Assembly: GCA_028023455.1 (NCBI GenBank)
Contig: JAQFVV010012420.1
Span: 5,599,770 to 5,663,769, forward strand
DNA length: 64,000 nt
Reading direction: 5' to 3'
Origin: Epiperipatus broadwayi
Taxonomy: Eukaryota > Onychophora > Udeonychophora > Euonychophora > Peripatidae
Part shown: positions 1-11,600 of the stretch, in pieces
Layout of the letters: each line of letters opens with the position of its first letter
Position numbering within the stretch: the first letter of the stretch is position 1
Made by a program: the position numbers and the translations under genes
The notes under the pieces: model-generated
The model's input: only the letters and a program-made list of their open reading frames with translations
Databases searched by the model: none
What the model was told of the DNA's origin: nothing

Positions 1-2586
1 TTATACACCCATAAGGAATATCAACATTAACATGAGGCAGGCAGTGACCCAAATAAGAGAAAACTTTTTCACTAAGGTTGAGATATGCTAGGATTTTTAT
101 CGCTAGTCATATAAAGAGACTTGGGTTTACCAATCAACCTCTGACCATCAACAAAGAAATCATCTCATGATGTAGAGAAAAACTAAGTGGGAAAACTCTT
201 CCATTATGTTTAAATACTTTCCACTAGCTTGGTGGGGACTTATTGTTCACCCACATATATACAGGTCTAACATCAATTTGTACAAGTAAAACTTTCATAT
301 CTACATTACTCTTGCGAAATAGTACACTAGAACATGAGCCAATAATATTTCCAAGTCTTAATTAGCTTGTATCTAACTTTAACTTTATTTAACATTATGA
401 TAATAATAATAATAAAAAATGCGCATTAAAATTTCAAAACGACTTCTCTGCACTTTTATAGGATAATGATAATATTTTAGCTCAACAATCATGCAACCTT
501 CATAAAACATAGCATTAGGTCTAAGCACTTGACAAAAATCGCTGATTCGATTAAAAAAACATTTTCCACAACAATATCTTTCACTGTTATCATAAAAAAA
601 ATGTAAAGCATTTAAAATAGGGCACATATGGAATGATTTGGCATTAATTTCATCTACTCCTAATGATAATAATCATAAAAGCATTCAACAGGCACATACA
701 AAATGACTTGATATTAATTTTATCTACCCCCAAAATAATAATAATAATAGCATTTAATAAGCACATACATGGATTAACTTTAAATGGATATATATGATAA
801 ATAAATAAAAAAATTCTTTACCTTTTTCTTTTTTTTTTAATTAAATGTTTTACATGAATAGCAATAATAATAAAAATATACTTAAATAGTTCTCTGGGAA
901 TGTCCTTTCGATTTCTGGTTTCCATTTTTCCTGTTTTTCATTTCTTTGGCCAGTTTATGTGCACATATGACATTATGTAGAAAGAGTACTTATGATAGAG
1001 TTCGATTCCTATGCCCAAAGGTATAAAGTTTTTAAGCTGCTGTGAAGATTTCCTCATTTTGATTTCTGTGGATTACTATTGAATAGAACTTGTTTTAATT
1101 TTTTTAATATATGAGTCCACTTCTTGTTGCATTTTTTTTTAGTTCACTTAATATTCATATTTAACACTTTATATGAAATTATAGCATTCAGATTTAATGC
1201 TTTATATACAAAATCAGAATTGAGATTTTCTTATTTTCTGTAGTTTAAATTTTTTACCTTTTGCTGATTTCTGATAAATTAGTAGAGACAATTATGATGT
1301 TGATTAATTTCTGGGGATCTGATGTATACCTAACTTAAACATTACTCGAGAGACATTGCTTTTTCCATATTATTAAATTTGGCAAAGTTCATTTTTTCAA
1401 GAGACTGACAAAATAGTTAACAATAAACAATTTTCTTTTCTTAAAAAAAAATGTTTCTTTTTAAACATTTTCAGCCAAGTTCTCTCTAAAACCTATGATG
1501 AGAAAACTTGCAAGAGAGATTGAAATAAAAACTAGCTAAAGTTATTGAGATAGAGCTATCCCCCTTCACACAGGAGCAGAACTTTTATAGTGTCTAGCTC
1601 TCTTCACTCCCTCCCCCAATGTGACATTCTATTGACAGTTCGAACATCTGCACAATGTTTCTAATTAATTGCCCCTCATTTCTTTTTCTTTCTTGTCATT
1701 TTATAGTTCTGTTCTCTTAAAAAAACACTTGCCCCATTCATATCTGCATTCCAATAGATAATCACCAATTAATTTTAAACTTAAATTCTTGTCATTATAG
1801 ATATCACTTCAGTAATTACTTTAGTAATTCTACACTTGTGGAAACCACCAAAGAACAAAACAAATGAAAGAAAAGTATTATTTTCTCCCCTTCTTGCTTT
1901 TTCTTTAATAATAAAAAAATGTATAGCAGCTCAACATCAAACCCAGAATCTTGACCAAAATTTTGGCTGCTATAAATAGACTATTAAAACGAATTAATTT
2001 CTTCTTTAGAGTAGTTCTTCACGAGAGACACGGAATAATCATTATTTACTTGTGAACTTTATAATTAAAATCTATAACCAGATTTAATAGACACACGCAT
2101 GTTTCACATATACAATTTTTTAATTAAACCGATTGTTCAATATTTTAATCCTTAATTATTATTATTTTTTTTTACAATTTCATGAACTGTTTAGTTCTAA
2201 CTTTTTAGTGTAAAATTATCACTATCTACTCCCCCTCTCTAAAGCAGTTTTTAAATCGTACACCCCCCTCTCTTCTTTTTAATCTAACTATCAAATGATG
2301 TCTAAATATTGCCTATCTAATAAATCATCAGTAATATTAAATTGTCCCCATAAATCAATATTAAATCAAACAATCTTTTGCCTAGAAATCTTTTAATGAC
2401 AAATGTTTAGATTGCCTACCAAGTGAAACATACACAATCCCTATGAATATAGGTTCAAACCTAGCCTTGGCTAAAAAGTTTGTCTATTGAATAAAAAATG
2501 TACAAACTATGAGGAAAATTTTTATTAAACATTATTTTACATAGTCAATTAAAAAAATGGAACCTTAGGCAATTTCAAGGGCTACA
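1..2586 (-). repeat. 3' LTR of the gypsy element (cut by window edge)
   Basis: The sequence matches 10818-13459 almost base for base. Its inner end on the minus strand starts TGTAGCCC, a normal TG start for an LTR, directly after a purine tract. It lacks about 45 bases present in the other LTR (gap at 220/221, extra bases near 11038-11082). It holds no long ORF and is very AT-rich. Its left end lies outside the window. Confidence 0.9.
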
Positions 2587-2600
2587 TATCTCTCTTCATT
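2587..2600 (-). other. polypurine tract of the gypsy element
   Basis: On the minus strand the bases just before the LTR start are AATGAAGAGAGATA, rich in purines and touching the TGTAGCCC LTR end. In LTR elements such a tract primes plus-strand DNA synthesis. Its position supports the LTR boundary at 2586. Confidence 0.65.
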
Positions 2601-2730
2601 AGGTAAAATTTTCTGAATTCTAACTACATCATATTTTATAGATAATTTATACTATACCAAATAAAGTGAACCGGAAATTACTAATTAAACTTTATTCTGC
2701 TCAATTTTTATGTGGGACAGGCCTTAAACT

Positions 2731-3665
2731 TCATGCATTATAGGTTCCTCTAGTTCCCTTTGGGGTTGAGAGTAGGAAGGCATTTTCTCCTATCTTCTTA
2801 ATTATCTGATAGGGGCCTTCATATAGATAGGTTCAGAAATTTTTTGATTGTGTTTTTGAGGCTTGCTGATGTGAGGTGTCCTTACAAGTACATAATCGTG
2901 TACCTTGAAAGAATATGGCCTAGCTTTAGACAAATTGATTCATTTTTCACTCATTTTCTTTAAGTTAACCTTAGCTATTTGTTGGTCACCCCCTGGGATA
3001 ATATCTTCCAAAATGATAGGCAAGGGAGTCTTAATAAGCAGTGGTTCTGGTTTTCCAAAGTGCAACTGTATTGGGGTAAATTTAGTGGATTTATTGATCA
3101 TGACATTAATATACTGTATAGTTTGAGGTAATTTTTAACCCACTGCTGGTGATTTTTATCTAGATAGACCCTGAACAAGCTACCCAACTCCCTCATCACC
3201 CGCTCACATGAGTTAGATTGCAGATTTCTTATGGACTCATAATGTGTTTCACATTATTTTTTCGAATCCATCTTTTCCAAGTGATGGAGATGAAGGCAGT
3301 GGTGTGGTCAGACAAGATTGACTCCAGCTTACCCACCAAGGGAATTTGAAATCTGTCCATGCACCTAACCACACTTCTAGCATCAGCTTTAGGTACCGGG
3401 TATGTAGACACATACTTAGTGAAGACATCATACCTAACCAATATAAATTTTTGGCAATTAAAAGGTGGAAGTGGGCCATAAAAATTGATAGCTAACAAAG
3501 CACCTGCAAATGAACGATTACTAAATTTAGTCTTCAAACATACCGCACATGATTTTATACTGTCATATATAGTCTCAGTCATTTAGTCACAAACAAAATA
3601 CTGTTTTAAAACATGCTCGATTTTCTTTTCCCCATAGTGACCATATTGACAGTGGACATACTGAA
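2731..3665 (-). pseudogene. gypsy integrase, broken
   Basis: Integrase joins the DNA copy to the host chromosome. Seen in order on the minus strand: the zinc-binding H-x-H part near 3600-3650 in one frame, then CAVC (the C-x2-C pair) and the core with FYGPLP and DVFTKY at 3229-3582. Next come SDHTTAF, which holds the second catalytic Asp, then a frameshift near 3200 to a frame with CERVMREL, which carries the catalytic Glu. A C-terminal domain runs on to about 2731 with one internal TGA and another frameshift. The first catalytic Asp, expected before FYGPLP, reads Asn (INFYGPLP). At least two frameshifts and two stops make it non-functional. The end at 2731 is a TGA about 145 bases before the polypurine tract, so no env gene follows. 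Confidence 0.85.
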
Positions 3666-4289
3666 TCAATTACTCGACCATACAAGGGGAACGACTACCC
3701 TCCATAATTTCTCATCAAATTTATTCGCTCTTTTTACTAAACTATTGTTAATCAGCTTATAATTATTTTTCACTCTAGCTATAAATTTACTTTCTTTATT
3801 TAAATTATTGGGATTGGTTAAAACATCTCTAATTTTCCTCAACCGATTTACTTGCACTTGTAAAGTAGCCAACTCTTTATAGTTTTTAAGAATGGATTCT
3901 TCCAACAATAAATCTATATTACTAATGATTACACCATCCAGATGTGGGTTTATGTAGCTTGCTTTTATCAGATGTCTGCTCAACATATCAGCAATAATAT
4001 TGTTTTTGCCTTGGCAATATATAATACTATAATTAAATTGTTGGAGATAGAGACTCAATCTGATCAGCCTTTCATTATTGAGGTAACTTTTATTTAAAAA
4101 TTCTAAGCTATGATGGTCAAATAAAACCACCATCTCTGATCCTATCAAGGTTTGCCTTAATTTCTGAAACCCCCTCGTCACAGTCAAGGCCTCCTTCTCT
4201 GTTGTGGTGTAGTTGATCTCAGCTCCTCTCAAGAAATGACTAAGAAAATACAAAAGCTGTGGTATATTTAAGTCATTAATCTGGTACAA
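3666..4289 (-). pseudogene. gypsy RNase H domain and link to integrase
   Basis: This open stretch of 207 codons carries the RNase H pattern of Ty3/gypsy pol: TEKEALTV, a later FDHHSLEFL (normally TDH-x2-L) and NIIADMLSRH. RNase H removes the RNA strand of the RNA-DNA hybrid during reverse transcription. The last third is the spacer that leads to the integrase zinc-binding part. It is the longest uninterrupted piece of this pol. It is separated from the reverse transcriptase piece by a break at about 4290-4298 and from integrase by another at about 3665. Confidence 0.85.
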
Positions 4290-4297
4290 TACAACTC

Positions 4298-5342
4298 CTA
4301 ACCCAAAGCCACTACTATCAGTCTGTAAGTTAAATTTTTTTTGAAAAATCTGGATATGCCAGTATAATAAGATGCCCTTTTAATTTGATTAAACTCATTG
4401 TCATGTTCTGTGATCCACCTCCATCTCTCATTCTTTCTAAGCAATACAGAAAGATGTACAGTATCAAAGGCTAGATTTTTATAAAATTTATGATAGTAGT
4501 TGATCAAACTGAAAAATGAACATAATTGTTTCCGCGTTCGAGGAAGAGGAAAATCTTGAATAGCTGCTACTTTCTCGGGATGGGATTTGATCCACTCATC
4601 ACAGATTAAATGACCGAGAAACATTATTTCAGTAGCTGCAATAGTACATTTTTCAAGGTTAATTTTAATATTATCTGCAGAATACATTTTTCAAGGTTAA
4701 TTTTAATATTATCTGCAGAACATTCTGCTAAAAATAATTCTAGATGCTGCAGATGATCAACCAAGTTTTTAGATGGTATGACTATATCATCTACATATAT
4801 AATTAAAATATATCTAAGGGATTTAGAAAAGATCATGTTTAAACATCTAATCAAGCCAGCACCACTATTTATTAAACCAAAGGGCATCCTCTGGAAGACA
4901 TAGGATTGACCCTGATAATAGAATGCCATATATTTTTGATCATTTTTATTAAGTGGTATCTGGCAATAGCTGACTGTCAAATCAAACATTGAAAAGATGC
5001 TTTTCCCTTGAGAAATTTAATAAACAATTCATGGGCAGGGGAAGGAATATCACATTCAGGAATAGTAACTTGGTTGAGTGTGCATGCATCCAAACATACT
5101 CTAATAGTCCCATCTTTCTTTTTAACCACCACTAAAGGGTTAATAAATGCTGAAGAGCTTTTCTTTATTATTTGCCATTCTAACATTTTATTAATTTGAT
5201 ACTGCACCTCTGTGTGATATTGGTGTGGAATCGGATAAGTCCATTGCTGAAATGGTTCCTGATTTGTTAACTGGATTCGATGTACATATCCTCTCAATAT
5301 GCCAGGTATCTTTGAAAAAATATCTCTATATGAGACTAGCAA
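4298..5342 (-). pseudogene. gypsy reverse transcriptase, frameshifted
   Basis: The reverse transcriptase copies the element RNA into DNA. On the minus strand the first piece (5342-4977) shows VVVKKKDGTIRVCLDACTLN, the second (4989-4624) shows MPFGLINSGAG and the catalytic box YVDD, and the third (4687-4298) shows FLGHLI and the connection region. The domain order and spacing match Ty3/gypsy RT. The second and third pieces are out of frame because 38 bases are duplicated in tandem at 4645-4720; both pieces therefore carry the words SADNIKINLEKC. The first and second pieces overlap slightly in different frames, a second frameshift. With these breaks it cannot give a full enzyme. Confidence 0.9.
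4645..4720. repeat. perfect 38-bp tandem duplication
   Basis: Bases 4645-4682 are repeated without change at 4683-4720. Since 38 is not a multiple of three, the duplication shifts the reading frame inside the reverse transcriptase. The identity of the copies suggests the event is younger than most of the decay of the element. Confidence 0.95.
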
Positions 5343-5364
5343 TTGGTTCAGTGGTTCATAGTAC

Positions 5365-5800
5365 TCACTGCCTATTGTACATGGAACTGTCTAGTTTCAA
5401 TTTAATATTCAAATCAATTGCCACATTTTGTCCACACATAAATTGACTGGGCTGATCAATTATATTTGTCACAAACAGACAAGCCTCATTCTGGCATTGA
5501 AAAATTTTTCTTTTGTAGTCAATAAAACAGTTATTCAAATTCATGAAGTCTGAGCCAATTATTGCTTCATGAATTAATCTGGGCATAATTAAGAAAACAT
5601 GTTCGAATTTAGTTTCATTTAGCTTTAAAGTTAGATAAACTTGCTTCCTATATAGCTTGGTTTTCTTGTCATTTGCAAGTGTGACTTGCATCACTTTAAT
5701 AGGCAAAGTAGGAAGCATTTGGTCTAAATTATTAAATTTTATATACATTTCTTCTGATAAAATGGAATCTTGGCTTTCTGAGTCAAACTAAAATATTATG
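5365..5800 (-). pseudogene. gypsy aspartic protease, active site altered
   Basis: The protease cuts the gag and pol precursors. The minus-strand stretch ends with IIGSDFMNLNNCFIDYK, the typical C-terminal IIG-DF motif of retropepsins. Reading upstream in the same frame brings the expected active-site position at 5776-5784, but it reads Asp-Ser-Glu where the family has Asp-Ser/Thr-Gly. An in-frame TAG at 5788-5790 lies two codons upstream. The piece leads into the reverse transcriptase stretch (starting at 5342) with a break between them. The assignment rests on the C-terminal motif, the active-site remnant and the position between gag and RT. Confidence 0.7.
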
Positions 5801-6050
5801 GCACTGAGATTAGAATGGTTGGACAGCTATGAAGAAGGGGAGAATGAGTCCCTTGATTCTCTTCTAAAAAATCAACCTCCAGATCGATTGTCTCCAGCTG
5901 CCATTTCACCTTGTCCCTCTTATATTGTTTATATGAACCCCGGAGTGAGTAACAGTCCAACAAGCTTCTCTTTAGTTTATTTCACTGGTTTTACTAGTAT
6001 TTCAGTTAATAATTTTGGGAGCAGTTTGAATACCACTCATCAGAGGTTGC

Positions 6051-6867
6051 TTATCCCCCCTTGGTCAATTCTATTTGTTGGCCACTCACACGAGTTGTTC
6101 TCCCAGCATAAGGACTGGGCCTAAACTTAGTATGACCCCTAGAGTTTCTACTATTGTACCTATACTGTATAGTTGATACACCAACATTACTAGAGTGTGG
6201 ATATATATCCCTGTTTAATTTTACCCTATTTTCTAAACTTCTCTCACTCATTTCTAGTGATTCCAACAGCTTAGTAACTTCTTCCATAGTTGGGTGGTTA
6301 GCAGCAATTACACTCTGCTCTATTTTATAGGGTAAGTTATGCCTGATAATTCTTATTATTTGGGATTCAGATGGGAAATGCAGTCAACATTTTTAGTTTT
6401 ACTGCTTGGCGATGGAAAAACAGTGCATAATTTCCCTTTTGACTGCTGTACTTTTCTTGTGAGATTTTATATCTGACATTAATTTTACCTGTCCTTCCCT
6501 AAAAACTGTCTAAAATTAAATGCCAGTAATCTCCATAGATTTGTAGCTGTTCAAAGAGTGACTGCCACCAATCTCTTGCAGTACCATATAAGTGGTTTAT
6601 GGCTATTGCCAATTTTTCACCCTCAGTTAATCTACATAATTGAAATAATTCCTCTAAGCTTTGCAAGTATTCCACTGGCATTTTTAAATCGTTCCCTTTG
6701 TAGATTTTTATCTTTAAAAACTTGGTTGCCATGGTATTATGACCACCTTCACCCAACCTGCATGGAGAAAAATTTTCTTGGTAATCTTCACTTTCTAAGG
6801 AACTTGCCCCATATGCTTCACCAGTTTGCCTATTTGGGCTATCATTGATCTGCATAACATGCCTCAA
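6051..6867 (-). pseudogene. gypsy gag, central and C-terminal part
   Basis: Gag forms the particle in which reverse transcription occurs. The stretch 6867-6499 shows LNHLYG-like AINHLYGTARDWW, the pattern of the retrotransposon gag domain (A-x-L-x-G-A-x-x-WW). After a break, 6287-6051 is basic and rich in Arg, Asn and Ser, as expected for a nucleic-acid binding tail, but I see no CCHC zinc knuckle. Stops and frameshifts divide the parts. The nearest other pieces are the coiled coil upstream (6935-8268) and the protease downstream. Confidence 0.7.
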
Positions 6868-6934
6868 ATTACTGTCTCAAGTGGGTAGAACCCCCTGATG
6901 CTGATTATCTCTGACACCACCACATTTGTATTTC

Positions 6935-8268
6935 TTATCCTTCTGGATCCAATAGGCTAACTCTATTCTTGGTATGAAGTTCACTAATGACTTCACAGAT
7001 AAATTTTCTCTGCTCATTTTTCATTTTCTCTAGCTGGTTTAGAAACACCGGAGTCAGTTCTGCCTCTCTTTCTGATGACTCAACAACTTTATGAACTACT
7101 GTTACCAGCTCTTCTTCCATTTTCTTTATATTTCTTTTTAAATCCCAAGTAAAATGCTTTACCTTTTCCATTTCTATCTCTGATTCTTTTATAGACTCAG
7201 AACATTCCTGTTTTATGGCTAATAAACCCCTGTTTAACTGATTAGCCTGTTCTAATACACTTTCTTTCTAGCTTTCTAGCTCCACTTTCAAAGTATTCTG
7301 AGCTTTCTCTGTTTCTTGAAACCGTGCATCCAGATCTTTTTAAAATGCATCTATTATTTGAATTGATTGGGTCTCAATGCTCCCAAGTTTGTGATCCATT
7401 CCTTCCATATGGCCTGCTAATTTTTCATTAGTTTCTCCTATTTTTGTCCAAGACTTCTAGATAGTACTCGGCCTTACTCTGACTCTCTCAGCTCTCAATT
7501 GTCAACTTGGTGAATCTCCTTTCCAATTCAGTCTCCATTTGATTTTGTAATCTCTCACCAAATTCTCTATTTTTTTGAATCATGTTTTCTATGGCTTTCT
7601 CTATTCTGTTTTCTATATTCAAACTTTGGGCTCTGCACTGACTCTCAAACTCATTCATTCTACTCTCCAGCTTATCATTTTGGACTTCCATTTTGAGTCT
7701 CCAACTTACTAAGCTGACCAGTCAGACTATTTTTTAACTCTTCACTTAGTCTAGCTTGGTTATCTTCTAATTTAGCAATTAGAGTAGCTTGGTCTTTTTT
7801 GATTTCTTTAGTCTGGTTATCCATTTGACTAGCTTGGCTCTCTTCTAATTTTTTGGCCTGGCTATCCATTTTATTTTCTAGACTAGCTTGGCTCTCTTCT
7901 AATTTTTCATCCTGGCTATCCATTCTATTTTTTAGACTAGCTTGGCTCTCCTTGAATTTGATACTTAGCCTAGTTTGGTTATCCATTTGATTCATCACCG
8001 TTTGCAACATTATTCCAAATCACTGAATGTCAGTCATTTCGGATTCCTTTTGATCCATTTCAGAGCTCAACTTTTCAGCCACTATACTTTCACATTTCTG
8101 ACTTTCCTTGACACTTTGTAATACTAAAGATGCTTCATCTAATGTCTCCTTTTTCTTACTCTCTGTTTGACCTGTCTCTTTTTTGCTTCTAGGCATTTTG
8201 TATTTAACAATAAAAATTAATGATAAAAAAAATAGATACACACCTTTTCCCCCTCCATCAACCAACAA
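6935..8268 (-). pseudogene. gypsy gag N-terminal coiled-coil region, broken
   Basis: Four open pieces on the minus strand (8268-8020, 8010-7675, 7691-7488, 7171-6935) are rich in Glu, Lys, Gln, Asn and Ser with regularly spaced hydrophobic residues, and look like one long coiled coil. The first piece has a basic stretch (MPRSKKE) at codons 25-31, which could be the true start; the preceding 24 residues are hydrophobic and lie in the leader. Three 18-residue repeats occur in the second piece. Such long coiled coils are unusual ahead of a gypsy gag domain. I infer that they belong to gag because they lie between the primer site and the gag domain on the same strand. Confidence 0.55.
7827..7990 (-). 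repeat. 54-bp (18-residue) tandem repeats in gag
   Basis: The same plus-strand words (GACTAGCTTGGCTCTC) start at 7827, 7881 and 7935, a period of exactly 54 bases. On the minus strand this gives three related 18-residue units of the type ESQASLENKMDSQ. The unit length keeps the frame, as expected for a coiled coil grown by in-frame duplication. Confidence 0.85.
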
Positions 8269-8618
8269 TCATGACCTGCTGAACCACCTATACCTTGGTC
8301 ACCCAATTATCTTGACCTTAGCAATTCCTATACTGACTAGATGTCTCACAAATGTTTTCAGTATCTAGAGATCCAATCATCATCAATAATCAGTTTCGAA
8401 TAGACACAACAATTGGATTCTTTTATAAAACCAGTTACACACTAGCATACCTACCTTTATAATACATTTTTGGTATAATCAGTTACTGGCATCCATAACC
8501 TCAATTCTGCAGCTTTTAAATTAACCTCCAATGCCCATTATCCAATGAATGACCACATTGGCGAGCCAATTTTAACAAAATGAATTTATGGAGAGCCAGC
8601 TACAACTTATTTTATATA

Positions 8619-8636
8619 GCCCCATGTTAAGCGCCA
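8619..8636 (-). other. primer-binding site, tRNA-Lys type
   Basis: The minus strand reads TGGCGCTTAACATGGGGC. The known primer site for tRNA-Lys in retroelements is TGGCGCCCAACGTGGGGC, so 15 of 18 bases match, and the three changes are all transitions (C to T, C to T, G to A). It lies about 350 bases upstream of the first gag piece. By definition the LTR ends within a few bases of it, which sets the inner end of the 5' LTR near 8640. Confidence 0.75.
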
Positions 8637-8639
8637 AAT

Positions 8640-11600
8640 CTAACTAATGAAAATGGGTTCTTTACTTAATTAATTGTATAAAACATTAAATTGATATAAA
8701 ACATATTTTGTAATCTTTTGATCAGTCATCCACATTGCGAATCAAATATAACTAAAACGATTGGGAGAGTTTACAAATATAACATATTATTGGACAGTTT
8801 AAGCTAATTATAACTTTATTCAAATGGTCGCACACCCTTGTTATGGATCAGTTGTAATATTTATTTATTTCATCTCGGGTGACCATGCTATGCATTAATT
8901 ATAACCTATACTTAAATCTATATGGCATTCAAACACTTGCGGCTAAGTTGCATGCCAATTGTAATGTTTCAAGGATGGATCAATATGGATGCTTCATCAC
9001 TCCCAGATAACACTATTTCTAAAGCCTACTGATGTGATGATGGTGGTATAGAACATCTATAATTTTATTTGCCAGGGTGCCAAATTGCAACTTTAATAAA
9101 ATATTGAGATTAAATCTTATTTCAATAGTTTTCAGCAATAATATTTAATGAATGGGTTAATAAATAATCAATCAATTAAGAGACCACTGAGAATGTATTA
9201 GAAATAATAATATTATTATTATTGGAAATTCTTGGTTATTCTCAGCATGCTCACCATTCACCATCATTAAAGCTACAATTAAAATTTTGTTCCAATTACA
9301 AATAGTTCTATATCCATCTCCACCTTACTGATCCACCCCTCCATCATCCTCACATCCATAGGTCTATTACACTATTATCTATTTTACTATTAAATTTTCC
9401 ATTATGCTAGCTCATTTCTCCCATTGCAATCTTTTCTCAGGTTTTTTTTAGAACAATTGGGTGTGGAGATCAAACAAACTGCGATAGATTATTGGTGATA
9501 AACACCCCTCTCATGATCACCTCCAAGGTGATCTTGGGCTGTCTTTAGTATAGTTTAATGTCTATTTACATTAAAGCTTGAATAATTTAAGCTTATCAAA
9601 TCTTTTAGAAAATAACATTATAAACATATTCACAATTAAAGTAAAATTATAAAGAAGTGCATCTAGAGAGGTGTTTGAATACAATGGATGGGGAAAGGAT
9701 TTTATGCCCATCCTTTGCATCCACTATCACTTAATAACTATCCCTATTCATAATTTATATTTCAACTATATTAAATTATTAGGTAATTTTGAGTTTTGCC
9801 ATGCTACATAAGCTTGGAAAATTAACCATTTTAAATAAATTTTATCGGATATCATTTATGAAAATGATGAAACTATTAATAATAATATATTGATGTATGA
9901 TTGGAATTGAGATGTCTGGATAATAATAACCTATAAAACATTGACATGTATGCAAATTTTATTTAAAACAAATAACAAATTTTATTAACATACTACAATT
10001 CAATACATAATATATACATTCACTTGATGACTCACATGGCTTTCCCATGTTCTACAACCATATTATGATATAAAAACAAACTACATAATAAATATCCCTA
10101 CATCAATAGATAATATCAAGAGGTTTTAAAATACAAATCTTTATTTTTAATTATTAGAGAACCACAATTACCATGGAGTAATATTAACATAAGACAGTTA
10201 AAATATTATATACTTGCACATCTATTATATTTTTGTTTTCATTTTATCCCAGATATAACCAACATTAAATTTCTCCTCCTAATGTTTAATGCTTTTAATT
10301 ACTGATTTGTTTCTAAGGGCAATGCTTTCAATAATAAAATTTAATAATTTTATTTAATGATTTTATTCTAATATTCCTTGCCCTATGCAAAACAATAGAG
10401 ATATTTTATCTATGGTAGGACTAAGTTAATTTTGGTTACTTTCAAATGTCAACGAATCAGTATCTAGCTCAATCATCATCATATATGCATACACACTATA
10501 TTCATGTTTTTATAACAATAATAATAATATTTTAGTAATATTATCTTGCCAGCGAAGTTCTCTGCTGGTGGCGGATATATGTATTAAATAATTTTAGATA
10601 CACATTGCTTACACATTCGTAGGTTTTATTTAACCCTTAAGTTGAATATTTATTGACGTTATTACTCTTGGCTGTTATTGACAAATTAACATATATCAAG
10701 AGAACAATATTCAAGTATACCAATCACACACACACTATCAGCACTTATCCTGGTGTCAAATTGAGTTTGCGACCCTGTATCCAACATTTATAAGCAATGC
10801 TTAGTAATAGCTATATTTCATACACCCACAAGGAATATCAACATTAACATGAGGCAGGCAGTGACCCGAATAAGAGAAAACCTTTTCACTAAGGTTGAGA
10901 TATGCTAGGATTTTTATCTCTAGTCATATAAAGAGATTTGGGTTTACCAATCAACCTCTGGCCATTAACAAAGAAATCATCTCACAGGGTAGAGATCAAT
11001 TAAGTGGGAAAACTCTTCCACTGTGTTTAAATATTTTATAAATATAGTATAAATATCTTAGGAAGTGAGCTAAACTATGACTCCACTAGCTTGGTAGGGA
11101 GTCGTCCACCCACATATATACAGGTCTAACATCAATTTGCACAAGTAAAACTTTCATATCTACATTACTCATGCGGAATAGTACACTAGAATATGAGCCA
11201 ATAATATTTCCAAGTCTTAATTAGCTTGTATCTAACTTTAACTTTATTTAACATTATGATAATAATAATAATAAAAAATGCGCATTAAAATTTCAAAACG
11301 ACTTCTCTGCACTTTTATAGGATAATGATGATATTTTAGCCCAACAATCATGCAACCTTCATAAAACATAGCATTAGGTCTAAGCACTTAACAAAAATCC
11401 CTGATTCAATTCAAAAAACATTTCCCACAACAATATCTTGCACTGTTATCATAAAAAAATGTAAAGCATTTAAAACAAGGCACATACAGAATGATTTGGC
11501 ATTAATTTCATCTACCCCTAATGATAATAATCATAAAAGCATTCAACAGGCACATACAAAATGACTTGATATTAATTTTATCTACCCCCAAAATAATAAT

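Noticed and set aside
2905-6848. Plus-strand open frames of 63-108 codons across the gypsy pol and gag
   Set aside because: They lie antisense to recognised pol and gag parts and carry no motif of their own.
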